Origin: Chloranthus sessilifolius
Lineage: Eukaryota > Streptophyta > Magnoliopsida > Chloranthales > Chloranthaceae
NCBI GenBank assembly: GCA_021018995.1
Contig: CM037591.1
Coordinates: forward strand, 3,230,001 to 3,294,000
DNA: 64,000 bases
Reading direction: 5' to 3'
The notes below the pieces were generated by a model, which was given only the letters and a program-made list of their open reading frames with translations, did no database searches and was not told where the DNA came from. The translations under genes were made by a program, and so were the position numbers. This document shows positions 25,001 to 33,831 of this stretch, piece by piece (the stretch's first letter is position 1; each line of letters opens with the position of its first letter).

Positions 25001-28000
25001 GGTTCCGAATTTGACTAAAAATAAATTGTGTAAAAGTCAAAATTTGACCAAAAGTCAAATTATTGATTAATAAAAATTGAGAATCTAGCATCACATTATA
25101 GATCAACATGGCAATATCTTTTTTTCGCCATCAAATTATAGGAATCAAAGTTTAATAAAAAGTAAAATTTAATTAAAAGTTAAAGTTTGACCCTGAAGTC
25201 AACCTTTAACCCCCTAAAAATTTGATAATATATTACTAACTTACAAATTATTATCATGTTTTAGTAGTCAAAGTTTGATTAAAAGTCAAAAGCTTTAAAT
25301 AGCTTATAAATTCTGTTAAAGTTTGATTAAAATTCAAACTTAGACCAAAGTCAATTATTAGCTAAAAAGAGTATGATATAGATAATGTGGTGGTCATAGT
25401 GATCATGCTGGTATGATGGTCATAGAAATGAGAGTTAGTTTTTAAAAATCAAAAGGTTAATTTTTTCGCTTTTAGTTTAAGATAATTTTTTATTTTTTTA
25501 CAAGTAACTTTCGATTTGAAATGACAAAAAGTTATTATTTTGTTAGTGGGATACTCAATTTCAGCCACTTAAAAGGTTGAAATGGTTTCCTCCTAAAATG
25601 ACTTGGTGTATGGAAATTAAATTTCCATGCGGGCCCCACTTAATTTCATTTCCATCTCCTTCATAGCTATTAAACAACAACAATTGGAAACTAAATTTCA
25701 TTTCCACCTATGTGATTGCATTTCCATGTGATCAAACAGGGCCTTAGTGTAATTGATATTGGCCTTGCTAATATTTAAATTGAGATACTTCTTTCTTTAA
25801 CATGGCATTTTTTATTTGTTTAAATTTCCTAACTTCTGTTGTGTGAAATTGGTATTGGCTCTGTTAACCTTTGAAATTGGGATCCTTAGTTTGTGAACAT
25901 GCATTCATTATAATTGTTTTTGCTCCTGATTGATGATGAAATTGTTATATAGGTTAATAAAAGAGGAGAAAATGTTGATGAGAAGATTAGAAAGCTTGAT
26001 GCTGAACTCAGTAGATATAAAGAACAGATAAAGAAAACGCGACCTGGTCCTGCTCAAGAAGCTGTCAAAGCTCGAGCTATGAGGGTTCTCAAGCAAAAGA
26101 GAATGTAGGTTCTCTTTACTTGTTATGGGATGAATGATACCGTTCTACATTTATTTTTAGAGTTACAAGGTCCTAGACACTGGGACTTTTTAGTCATATA
26201 GTAAAAAAATTATAACCCATGTCCAATTTTAGTTGTAATATTTTTTTTCAAGTTTTTTGATGTGAGGATTTATCTACAATGAGCCCAATGAGCTGAGGGC
26301 TCATTGCTGAGAATAGTTGACATATTGTCAATTGTGCATGCGTATTGAATAATGGAACTTGAGACATGCACATAATTTAAAGAACATGAAAATCCGTGCT
26401 AGTTCCAAGGGCATTGGCTGTAGAGCTGATAATATGTCAGCTCATTGTCTGCAATGAGTCGTCGGCTCATTGCAGACAAATTCTTCACTTAATGCGATGT
26501 TATTCTCTATGTTTACTGGATTACTTTGTAATATCGTCTGGTTGATTGTTGTTGGCCTTCATTTCTTATTTCATTGTGACCTATCACACCCATGGGTCAA
26601 AATACCGGGTATCCGATACGTATCGTCCGAGCTCAAAACCGATACGTATCGGACGATACGTATCGGAATAGTAAAATACCGGACGATACATTGAATGTAT
26701 CGTCCGGGCATATGCATACAAAATGGCGATACGGTACATTAAATGTACCGTATCGTCCCAGTCCAAAACCGATACGTATCGGTATCGGACGAAATTTTGA
26801 CCCATGATCACACCTGAACCACACATTATTAGTTAAATTACTCCTCTCTATTTCTAGGTTTCTTACTTCTAAAAAATATTGAATATATTTTTGGGTTTTT
26901 TTTTGCAAATACCCCCCCTCCAAAAGTTTCATATTTATAAAAAAAACCCTCATCATCGAGTATCGATAAAAAACCCCGATTATAGAGTTTTCTGTTTAAA
27001 AATCCCTTACTGTCATGCCACATTATTTTCAAACATGGTTAATGTTAATTTCATTGGTTGGCATTATAAAATGACTAAATTATCCCTCAACAATTAAAAT
27101 TTTGCCCACCAATTTACATCTCTTCTGGAATACGCCTCCTTAATCCTTCATTTACATCTCTTCTGGTATACGCCTCCTTAATCCTTAATTTATAAAAAGA
27201 TAAACTACCCTTCAACTATTAAAGCATTTATCAAGTTATAATAAGAGCGCAATTGTCTCAAAATAATGCAAAGTATCCTTGGGAAGAACACATTTTCAAT
27301 AAGGATAAAATTGTCTTAAAATGATCCAGTTATCAGAAAATCCATTTGCAATAAGGGTAAATCCATTTGCAACAAGCTTGAAATCATCTTAAAATGATGA
27401 AAATAAGCTTGCAACAACCCATTTGCAATAAAGGTGGAATATTATTGATAGAGGCTTGAGAAATGCTACTTGTAATAAGGGTAAAATCGTCTTAAAATGT
27501 TTAAGAATACCCCATTTAAAGTGATTTCTGACTACTCTTAAATCCAAGGTGGTTTGTTGACACAATACTATTTATGGAGTTTTCTTATTAGATATGCAAA
27601 ATTGAGGGAGGTTTTTATAAATAAGGAACTTTGGAGCGGTGGGGGGGATTTGTAAAAAACCTTTTTTTTTTCTTCTTTTGATCGGTAATTAAAAACTAAG
27701 TTAATTCAAAGCAAAAACGATTACAGATAGAAACCTACAACCTAAATGCTAGCAGCACAGCGAGAAGCTGAACCACAATGACACAAGACAAGACAGCACA
27801 AACCACAACGAGACTGCACAACCAACTAGAGATGGACAAGCCATCGGGCCAGCGGGAAGATAAGCAGCCACCTAAGCAGGACCTAGCCAAAAAGAGATGC
27901 TCACCCGAACCCACTATCTGGACATCTGTAGCTCTCAAAAATCCGTGATAGCCTGAAGCCAATTGGTGAATCCTAACCAGCCTCCTGTGTAGCCCTAATC

Positions 28001-28858
28001 CATTCAACCAACAGCACATTAATTGCCTTAATGACCAATTGGACGCTTCTTCTATTATTTTTGAAAAATATTTTATTTCTTTCCAACCAGATGACCCTCC
28101 ACAAAGGCCGTAAGATCACTCCCCAGAAGACTTCCTCGATACCTGGCTAGTGGCCACTTGACCCCCTCCAACCTGCTCACCAATTACTTACAAGGATCAA
28201 GTAAACACCAAACATACCAAACACCCTCTGGAACCAAACCCAAATTTCACTCTCTGTTGGCGACTTGGGAGGAGTACCATTAATCATGTTCCTTGTGTAG
28301 GGTGCTTGTAAATATGTGCTCTTTTGTTTAGTATTAGCAACACTATTTGGTCTTCAACATTTGATCTCAGTCATCTTGACATTTGGGGGCCTTACTCCTC
28401 TTCTATCTAATTGAGGGTCCATGTATTAATTGCCCACATTGGATAGGGAAATGTCCAAAGCCTGGGCTTAAGGTGTTTGCGAACCTTACATGTCACGACG
28501 TGTTTTGGGTAGGAACTTAAGCCCATGCCAGGAACAAAATCACGGAGGGGACTTAAGCCCATAACCAAACAATAACGTGGTGTGTGGGTCTGGGTCGTCA
28601 TAGAATGGTATCAGAGCCGAGGACGGCTCCTCTATAAGGTGGGGGGATTGTAATAGTCCCACATCAGATAGGGAAATGTCCAGAGCCTGAGCTATAAGGT
28701 GTATGCGAACCTTAAATGTAACATCGCGTTTTGGTGGGGACTTAAGCCCATGCCAGGAACAAAATTGGGGAGGGGACTTAAGCCCAGAACCAGGGGATAT
28801 CATGGTGTGTGGGTCTAGGTCGTCACAAAATGGTATCAGTGCCGATGATAGCTCTTCT

Positions 28859-28901
<43 letters not shown>

Positions 28902-30571
28902 GGTGTGTGTGGTTGTAATGTCTAGAGCGTGAGCTATAAGGTGTATGCAGACTTCATATGTCACGACATGTTTTGGGTGGGGACTTAAGCCCATGCTAGG
29001 AACAAAATTGGGGAGGGAACTTAAGCCCAGAAATCACGGTTATCTTTGTTGATAATTACCTTTTAGTTTTGCCTTTCCTAGATTTCTATGTCGTGTGAAT
29101 ATTAGAGTTGTTACAAATTTATCATGACTTTTCTATCATGGTCTATATTCAGTTTCCTACAATAATCAAGGCTGTCTGATCCGTTACTAGTGAAGTATGT
29201 TTTGTTCTACTTTAGTGCATTGCTCATCTCGAATTGGACCTTCATCTCAACTTTCTTGTCCTTACACCCTAAGCAATAGGATGATGAAAAGGAATATTCT
29301 CTTATTCTGGGGACCATAATAAAAAAGACGAAGTACGCGAATAAGACAGCAAGGGAAAAAATTGAAATAAACATCAACAAATGGAAAGTGCACGTGAAAA
29401 AGGGGAAAAATAAAAACAAAAAAAAATTGGGTAAAAACTAGTTAAAAAAAAATACATTTTTTTTTTGAAAAAACTTGTTTAAAACATAAAAAAAGGTGTT
29501 TAAACATGTGAAACATGTTTTTTTTAAAGTATGTGCTTTATGGTATGCATTTTATGAAAAAAAAATGTATTCCTTCCGTCCTTTTGAAGTACGAGCATAA
29601 AGTATATCAATGTTATGATCACTTTGCTCATCCATTGCAAATTTTTTGACATTTTGCCTTGAGAATTTTCCTTGTATGCTCTACCCGCTTACTCTCTTTT
29701 TCCTGTTTTCTTTGCTTTTTTTGAATTTTTTAGGATCATCCGTCCTTTTTTCCTGCAATTGGACCTACTTCTATTGAACCTCATGTTGTACCACCTCTTG
29801 TGAATGGACCCTGGTCCTTCTGTTGCACCCTTCCCGAGTTCCTGTGTCGGACACTCATTGTTCATGTATATATATATATATACTCAACAAGTGTCTGCTC
29901 TTACTTTGTTAACCAACCCTGCTCATAGCAGTGGCTCCATCTGATAGGCATATTTACTCCATTATGCATCTTCTTGATCTTTCTTCTCTAGATTTGATGC
30001 TGCCTGTTCTAAGAGATGTAAGTGCCACTGCCCTGCTCTCCTAATCGATTGAATTTACTTCTTATCGACCTATTTCCAGCGTTTGCTTTTTCTTCCTTTT
30101 TTTTTTTATTCCTCTCACAAACCTCTGTGTTATAGTGATACATCTAGTATTTCCGCATAGCAGATCTTGGCCCTGACTTAGACACAAACATGGGATCTTG
30201 TTCATCTTCGTAAGGGAAATAAGCTCATCAATTTTAAATGGATCTACAGTGTTGTAACCGAGTTGGTAGCCTACGCTTGCAAAGAAGCAGGATACTCTTC
30301 TTTTTTTTCCAGTGCTGAGGCCAATTATCATACCATGACCCAGAAATTTTTTGAGGGTGTTTGGCTTCATCAACCATAGTCAATATATCAATGTTTTTGT
30401 TGAAAAAAATGCTAAGAGGCTCCGAATTAAAGGTGTGCTGAATAATCGGCTGATTCATCAAAACCGTCGATTAATCAGCAAGTTTAGTAGTTTTACTAAA
30501 TTTTACCAAATTTAACTGGGATGAATCATGCATATACATTTATACGGTTATAACTTATATACGTATGATGG

Positions 30572-30656
<85 letters not shown>

Positions 30657-31370
30657 ATATTTTGGTCATTTCAGGATATAACTGTGTATACTTGCCATTA
30701 AAATTGTGCATATTTGCCATTAAGGTTAGTTTAGTCATATTACACTGTAGTCATTTCTTTTATAGATACGTTAAATGATTTTTTTTTTTCCCACCTACGG
30801 AAATACTATCCTGCGCTGTTTTCTTCTTCTCTCAACATCCGATCTTTTCATCTTTGAATTCATATCAGGTATGAAGGTCAGCGTGATATGCTCTATAATC
30901 AGACGTTTAACCTTGATCAGGTTGCTTTTGCATCGGAGGGTATTAAAGATGCCCAACAAACAGTATGTGTTAAAACTTTATCCCTTAAAAGTTCGGTACA
31001 TGTTGAAAGGTTTCTTTAAACTCCTACATTGAGTCGATCGCTAAATCATTTCTTCAGATGTCAGCTTTGAAATCTGCAAATAAAGAATTGAAAGGAATGA
31101 TGAAAACCGTGAAGATTCAAGACATAGATGTATGGTTCCTCACCATTACCTCAGTTTCTTTCTTCGTTGTCTTTATATGTTTATGGTGTTCAGAGAATTC
31201 GTATATGGTGTTTATATGATCTGAAAGATTCTGTATTTAATTCCTGTTATTAGAACATGCAAGACGAGATGATGGATCTGATGGACGTGAGTAACGAAAT
31301 TCAAGAAACACTTGGTAGAAGCTACAGTGTTCCCGATGATATCGATGAGGAAGAACTCCTGGGAGGTAAA

Positions 31371-31428
<58 letters not shown>

Positions 31429-32640
31429 CGGTAGCTGCCTTAGAGGTTTAGCGTTTTAACGCTACACTAGTGCCGAGTTCACATGCCACCTGGCGTGTGA
31501 TCCCAAAGAAACACTTGTTTTGGGATCATTAGCCACAGGGCATGTGATCTAAAAATAATAATATTTTTACGACAGTTTTGCCCCTCAAAAATGTGGTCTA
31601 AGTTTGACCTCCGCCCCACTTAACCTGGTGCATTGAAATTTTCTAACTTTCACCACATTTTGGACAGGGAATAAGAAGTATTTTTCCTTTTCCCTTTTTG
31701 GGGATGGACCTGATTGAAAATGCACACGTTACCATCGCGCTTGGTCTTTGGATATGGTGCCATTCGGCACCCAAAGAGCACTAGGGCGGTGTTGAATGCT
31801 ACATGGTTAATGTAGCATCCCGCTGTCCATATATATATATATGGACAGTGGGACGCTACATTAGCACAAAACAGAGTGTACAAAAGTGAAACCTGGCAAT
31901 GAACACATCCGGGATTAGTGGAGTCGGGTTTTATCAAGTGCTACTGAGCTGGTCCTTTTTTACGGTCACCTTTATTGTTTTAGTATGGGTCTCATTCAAT
32001 CTCAAATATAAATACATAATAATATATGAGTTTCTATTTTCTTAATGTTTGTGATGAGGAGATAAATTTTGCTAGAGTTCCCTTGGTTTATTTTATTGGT
32101 TTTACACATGCAATGCAGAGCTTGATGCTTTGGAAGCCGATATGGGAACAGAGATCGAGTCTGATGGTGTGCCCACTTATCTTCAACCTGACAAGGAATC
32201 CGATTTGGATTCTGAACTCAATTTGCCTGTGCCGCCTTCAGCAGTACCACCCAACAGATACAATGCACAGGTAAATCCATCATTCAGAAATTTATCTATT
32301 TTAACTGTCATCGTTGAAATATATCAGAATAATTATATCGTTATAGCCATTTCACATATTATCATTCCTCCTTTATATTTATGTATTTTTAGGTATCATC
32401 GTATTAATTGCTATAAGAAACGTCATCCCAATCTCTTGCAAACATTGGCTCTGTATAAGGAACAAGTATCTTTAGCATAACATTTAGGCTCTTCCAATAC
32501 CCAATTAGGAAAATTTTCTTGTTATATTAAATTGCGTTAGTCTACAATGGGTGTCCACCCATCATGTGCATTATTCACGGACTTTCATGCATTGGAAGTT
32601 CGTGCACGCCACATAGTCACACAGATGTATGGACTGTTGG

Positions 32641-32674
<34 letters not shown>

Positions 32675-32792
32675 CACCAAAAGAAATGTTGTTTGTTTAT
32701 TGTGTTTAATATTTCTTCTGATATCCCTTCGTGTGCTACAGGCCGAAGATGAATTGGGTTTACCCACTGTGCCTCGAGCGTCAATTCGTGGT

Positions 32793-32795
<3 letters not shown>
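6412..32795 (+). CDS. VPS60: Vacuolar protein sorting 60 (CHMP5 type, ESCRT-III), seven exons
   Basis: Exons 6412-6480, 25953-26104, 30869-30962, 31058-31129, 31254-31365, 32119-32270 and 32742-32795 join in frame with GT..AG introns to 705 nt, 234 residues plus stop, the usual length for plant VPS60. The product starts [20 protein letters not shown], continues [16 protein letters not shown] and [16 protein letters not shown]-like [16 protein letters not shown], has the [12 protein letters not shown] helix, an acidic linker and the C-terminal [10 protein letters not shown]. It is a SNF7-fold protein: basic N-terminal helices for membrane and polymer contact, an acidic C-terminal part for LIP5/VTA1. 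Family members act on endosomes with LIP5 and the SKD1/VPS4 ATPase in multivesicular body sorting. Intron 1 is 19,472 bp, filled with transposons. An (AT)n tract starts six bases past the intron-5 donor, and an (AG)n tract starts at the stop codon. No gene break seen. Confidence 0.95.
6962..7317. mobile_element. hAT-like MITE, CAAAGTGACAAA ends
   Basis: 356 bp between perfect 8-bp duplications GTTCCTTA (6954-6961 and 7318-7325). Ends are CAAAGTGACAAAGTATG and TTTTTTGTCACTATG. The inside is made of homopurine runs and of phrases like AAAACACGTATTTTT. Same family as 42699-42976 and 56429-56760. Lies in VPS60 intron 1. Confidence 0.82.
7746..7811. repeat. (TA)n microsatellite
   Basis: About 66 bp of nearly uninterrupted TA dinucleotides in VPS60 intron 1. 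Confidence 0.95.
7812..8958. other. VPS60 intron 1, no recognisable feature
   Basis: No convincing coding or repeat structure. Short minus-strand open stretches at 8121-8711 lack family motifs. Possibly old transposon remains too decayed to name. Confidence 0.4.
8959..9019. repeat. (AT)n microsatellite
   Basis: About 61 bp of pure AT repeat. Confidence 0.95.
9292..9428. repeat. Two (CT)n tracts
   Basis: CT runs at about 9303-9333 and 9391-9424, separated by about 57 bp. On the plus strand they resemble the pyrimidine-rich leaders common in plant transcripts. They lie just upstream of the Mutator-like element, so they may belong to its leader. Confidence 0.8.
9558..9698. mobile_element. Short foldback element
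   Basis: CTTGCCATTTTATGATCTAT at the left is mirrored by ATAGATCATAAAATGACAAG at the right. The next parts (TTGCTACCTATAT against ATATAGGTAGCAA) are also inverted. About 141 bp hairpin-forming unit, non-coding. Confidence 0.75.
9722..10000. repeat. AAGCG/CGCTT word array
   Basis: Several copies of phrases such as GAAGCGATTGCGCCTC and CGCGATGGCGCTC in opposed pairs. This GC-rich word returns at 12590-13140, 14130-14440, 15065-15260, 15705-15965, 16915-17005 and 21430-21565. That marks out the Mutator-like element. Confidence 0.7.
10051..10200. mobile_element. hAT-like word-repeat MITE (AAATTTCGG type)
   Basis: 150 bp between perfect 8-bp duplications GTTTGAAG (10043-10050 and 10201-10208). 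Ends are CAAGGATAAAATTTCAG and GAAATTTTGATCCTTG. The inside is almost wholly AAATTTCGG and CCGAAACC words. It sits just before the readable part of the MULE transposase, so it came later. Confidence 0.88.
10210..12540 (+). pseudogene. MULE transposase with FAR1-type DNA-binding domain (broken)
   Basis: The first part, [20 protein letters not shown] to about 10700, is the FAR1/WRKY-like zinc-binding region typical of FAR1-related transposases. The catalytic core follows: [15 protein letters not shown] near 11020-11060 (first Asp), [20 protein letters not shown] at about 11110-11170, PNAIITDQ near 11210 (second Asp), HRLCIWHIG near 11280, and [14 protein letters not shown] near 11540 (third acidic residue). 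A SWIM-like zinc knuckle region, [20 protein letters not shown], lies near 11880-11940. In-frame stops near 10541, 10985, 11107, 11326 and 11585, plus frame shifts further on, make it non-functional. It could be a host FRS gene, but the element context speaks against that. Confidence 0.88.
12590..13140. repeat. AAGCG/CGCTT word array
   Basis: Many copies of CTTCATATACGAAGC-type imperfect palindromes and of GAAGCGTTGGCGCTTC-type pairs, downstream of the transposase remnant. No open frame. Confidence 0.7.
13141..14724. other. MULE interior between its two genes
   Basis: At 13500-13780 there are repeated GTCGTCGGGAATG and GAGCCGGGAG phrases that could be low-complexity coding remains. At 14130-14440 another AAGCG array with repeated GGAGCGTTATTGCTTCGAC phrases. 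At 14520-14720 an AT-rich stretch with direct repeats of AAAGTGTCATTTACATTGT. No complete gene. Confidence 0.5.
15065..15965. repeat. AAGCG/CGCTT word arrays inside the Ulp1-like gene
   Basis: Two blocks, 15065-15260 and 15705-15965, of phrases such as GAAGCGCTGACGCTTC lie between protease-coding blocks, probably in introns. Another short block is at 16915-17005 (GCGACATCGCTTC). Confidence 0.65.
17768..20267 (-). pseudogene. hAT transposase with BED zinc finger (broken)
   Basis: The ATG at 20267 opens a 233-residue block with a BED-type finger ([21 protein letters not shown], Cys-Cys-His-His spacing) and a basic Lys/Arg linker. The block at 19512-19054 is the DUF659 core: [20 protein letters not shown], then [16 protein letters not shown] and [19 protein letters not shown]. 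Near 18835-18300 are the C-terminal parts, including [20 protein letters not shown] and the dimerisation motif [14 protein letters not shown] with [15 protein letters not shown]. An acidic tail follows (18133-17768). A frame shift and stop near 19566-19512, where the GWTDR motif lies, and interruptions near 18640 and 18420 make it inactive, unless some gaps are introns. All hAT landmarks are in the right order. Confidence 0.9.
18842..18883. repeat. (TA)n microsatellite inside the hAT element
   Basis: About 42 bp TA repeat between transposase blocks. Confidence 0.9.
20691..20744. repeat. (TA)n microsatellite in hAT 5' region
   Basis: About 54 bp TA repeat near the hAT end that lies upstream of its transposase. 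Confidence 0.93.
21430..21565. repeat. AAGCG/CGCTT word array, right end of the MULE
   Basis: GAGCGTTATCGCTTC, GTAGCGCTAGCGCC and GGCGCTAGCGCTTC phrases. The same words begin the MULE at 9722, so this marks its far side. Confidence 0.65.
22014..22072. repeat. (GA)n microsatellite
   Basis: About 59 bp GA repeat; a shorter copy with the same flank (CATATATATGAATGGAGAGA) precedes it at about 21965-21995, a local duplication. Confidence 0.93.
22073..22825. other. VPS60 intron 1, family-A arm and unassigned DNA
   Basis: 22150-22230 matches one arm of foldback family A (GATCCATTGTGTGGAAGA, then CGTCTGATTCAAAGCAAT). The rest shows nothing recognisable. Confidence 0.45.
22826..23110. mobile_element. 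hAT-like word-repeat MITE (GATACGTATCGG type)
   Basis: 285 bp with ends CAAGGTATCAGTATCGG and TTTTGATACCATG. Flanks GACAGGAC and GATAGGAC are an 8-bp duplication with one mismatch. The inside is mostly GGTATCGG, GATACGTATCGG and relatives. Confidence 0.82.
23541..25743. mobile_element. PIF/Harbinger-type non-autonomous element, 2.2 kb
   Basis: Ends GGCCCTGTTTGATAGCAAGG and GTGATCAAACAGGGCC are inverted repeats flanked by TTA on both sides (23538-23540 and 25744-25746), the Harbinger/Tourist signature. It has no transposase. The inside holds a degenerate tandem array of GTCAAACTTTGAC phrases (see 23920-25360). Its right end is only 209 bp before VPS60 exon 2. Confidence 0.9.
23920..25360. repeat. 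Degenerate array rich in TTGAC/GTCAA
   Basis: By eye I count about 25 TTGAC or GTCAA cores in 1.44 kb, many as GTCAAACTTTGAC pairs. Longer units also recur: the phrase CAATATTCATATCCATCG appears near 24225 and 24485. TTGAC is the core of the W-box bound by WRKY factors; whether any is used is unknown. Confidence 0.7.
26280..26478. repeat. Short inverted-repeat unit, CAATGAGC words
   Basis: TACAATGAGCCCAATGAGC, GGGCTCATTGCTGAGAA and GCTCATTGTCTGCAATGAG recur in both orientations at the two sides of a roughly 200-bp stretch just after VPS60 exon 2. Probably a small MITE; no clear target duplication seen. Confidence 0.45.
26591..26806. mobile_element. hAT-like word-repeat MITE (GATACGTATCGG type)
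   Basis: 216 bp between perfect duplications ATCACACC (26583-26590 and 26807-26814). Ends are CATGGGTCAAAATACCGG and CGAAATTTTGACCCATG. The inside is saturated with GATACGTATCGG and carries the paired phrases ACATTGAATGTATCG and ACATTAAATGTACCG, shared with 55802-55993. Confidence 0.9.
26895..27661. mobile_element. Non-autonomous inverted-repeat element, about 770 bp
   Basis: The left end (TTTTTTGCAAATACCCCCC, then CTCCAAAAGTTTC) is mirrored by the right end (GGAACTTTGGAGCG, then GGGGGGATTTGTAAAAAACC). It holds a 41-bp tandem pair (TTACATCTCTTCTGG phrases at 27113-27190) and repeated AAAATCGTCTTAAAATG-like phrases. Long ends suggest Mutator type, but no 9-bp duplication could be fixed because a LINE tail adjoins the right end. 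Confidence 0.65.
27662..28262 (-). mobile_element. LINE 3' fragment (zf-RVT end of a plant L1-like element)
   Basis: Read leftwards, the peptide [19 protein letters not shown], then [20 protein letters not shown] and [19 protein letters not shown], is the C-terminal zinc-binding region that ends plant LINE reverse transcriptases. It finishes with an untranslated tail ending in an A-run (a T-run on the plus strand at 27662-27670). It is 5'-truncated and has stops. It abuts the element at 26895-27661. Confidence 0.8.
28422..29037 (+). mobile_element. Tandem TRIM-like LTR cluster (three LTR copies)
   Basis: Three related direct repeats at 28422-28602, 28649-28827 and about 28914-29037 start with TGTA and share CAGGAACAAAAT and GGGGACTTAAGCCC phrases. 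After the first and second comes TGGTATCAGAGCC or its near copy, the methionine-tRNA primer site of plant LTR elements, followed by a spacer of only 46 to 86 bases. No protein is encoded. This is the pattern of terminal-repeat retrotransposons in miniature that have recombined into a tandem. A fossil; the last copy is incomplete. Confidence 0.78.
29735..30375 (+). mobile_element. Ty1/copia remnant
   Basis: Broken fossil. Near 30187 the phrase [20 protein letters not shown] is the start of a copia reverse transcriptase region, and near 30310 [12 protein letters not shown] is from its RNase H. The part upstream is Pro/Ser-rich like the linker before copia reverse transcriptase. No terminal repeats found. 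Confidence 0.6.
30573..30655. repeat. (AT)n(GT)n compound microsatellite
   Basis: About 32 bp AT followed by about 50 bp TG, in VPS60 intron 2. Confidence 0.95.
31372..31426. repeat. (AT)n microsatellite next to VPS60 intron-5 donor
   Basis: About 54 bp TA repeat that begins six bases after the exon 5/intron 5 junction (GTAAAC). Confidence 0.93.
31808..31863. repeat. 56-bp near-perfect palindrome
   Basis: The left arm TAATGTAGCATCCCGCTG and right arm CAGTGGGACGCTACATTA pair with two mismatches over 28 bases, around a TATA centre. It can extrude or fold as a long hairpin. It lies in VPS60 intron 5, in a repeat whose flank (ATTTTGGAC, CACTTAACCTGG) resembles 60700-60830. Confidence 0.85.
32646..32672. 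repeat. (TA)n microsatellite in VPS60 intron 6
   Basis: About 28 bp TA repeat some 70 bases before the exon 7 acceptor. Confidence 0.9.

Positions 32796-32828
<33 letters not shown>
32794..32828. repeat. (AG)n tract starting at the VPS60 stop codon
   Basis: The TAG stop (32793-32795) runs straight into about 34 bp of AG repeat, so the 3' untranslated region begins with a microsatellite. Confidence 0.92.
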
Positions 32829-32830
<2 letters not shown>

Positions 32831-33414
32831 TGACTAAATTTTATGTAAAATTCTTCTTGTGCTTTTGTTGATAGCTATATAGGACTGGAGATGGCTGTTG
32901 CCTATGAACTTGGAAGGAGATTTATTGCTCATTAAAATTGAATGCCATTTCCTGGGGCATCCCCCCCCCCCCTTTTTCATAAGGGTTACTGTACCTTTCT
33001 TCTTGTCCTTATCATATTCAAATTGTTGACTTTGGGGGTCTATAATGAAAAGCACCAGTGTAAAGAGACGGATTTGTATGAAGTGCACAAGCCAGTTTAC
33101 ATCTGTGGTGCACAGCTCATCTATTTTGGCACACCTAGGTTATCAATTGAGATGGTCAGATGGCAGGCCAAGATGGAGATAAAAGAGTAGAAAACCCAAA
33201 ATTCATACTTGTTTGAGTTTTCAAACCGTATGATCGAATCCTATTTTGTTCCCCATTGTGGAACATTATTACCTTTACAGTGTTTTAACCGTCCAATTGA
33301 AGCCTAATTTAGGCTCATAAGCTGATGGCGGAAAAAAGAATGCAATCTAAACTATGGCCATGTGTACTACTATGCAAGTTAACATATATCGGCCGATACG
33401 TATATACTACTATG
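32829..33414. other. VPS60 3' flank
   Basis: Probable 3' untranslated region and downstream DNA. A C-run at 32962-32972. No other gene seen. Just before 33415 is a duplicate of the TACTACTATGCAAG phrase with GGCCGATACGTATAT, a partial earlier copy of the next element. Confidence 0.45.
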
Positions 33415-33647
33415 CAAGGTATTAAGTATCAGCCGATACCTATATGTATCGGCTTCTCAGTAAATCGATACGTATTGGTTATTAACTTGGTATTTGGTAT
33501 TGGCATTGGCTGATACCGGCCCATATCGGCTGATATGGAACCTGCATTGGCGGATACCACCCATTTCTTTTGTTGTTTGAATTTACCGATTAGCGGATTC
33601 ATATCGATCCTCCCTGGACCAATACCGGTACCCGAGTTGACCCCTTG
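33415..33647. mobile_element. hAT-like word-repeat MITE (GATACGTATCGG type)
   Basis: 233 bp with ends CAAGGTATTAAGTATCAG and GAGTTGACCCCTTG. Flanks CTACTATG and CTACTATC are an 8-bp duplication with one mismatch. Inside are GGCCGATACC and TATCGGCTGATA words. Confidence 0.78.
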
Positions 33648-33831
33648 CTACTATCTTACATAATTAATGAAAAAGTGGTTCTATGTGTTCCTTAATGCGG
33701 GCTCCTAGCACCAACTCTTTGATAAAATAGCTTTATTGCCAAAGTTGGTCTTATCCCATGAATTTCTTTTTGAAAGCGTATGGACTCAGAAGAAAAAGTC
33801 AAAATCAAAACTCACAACACCGAAACCCATT

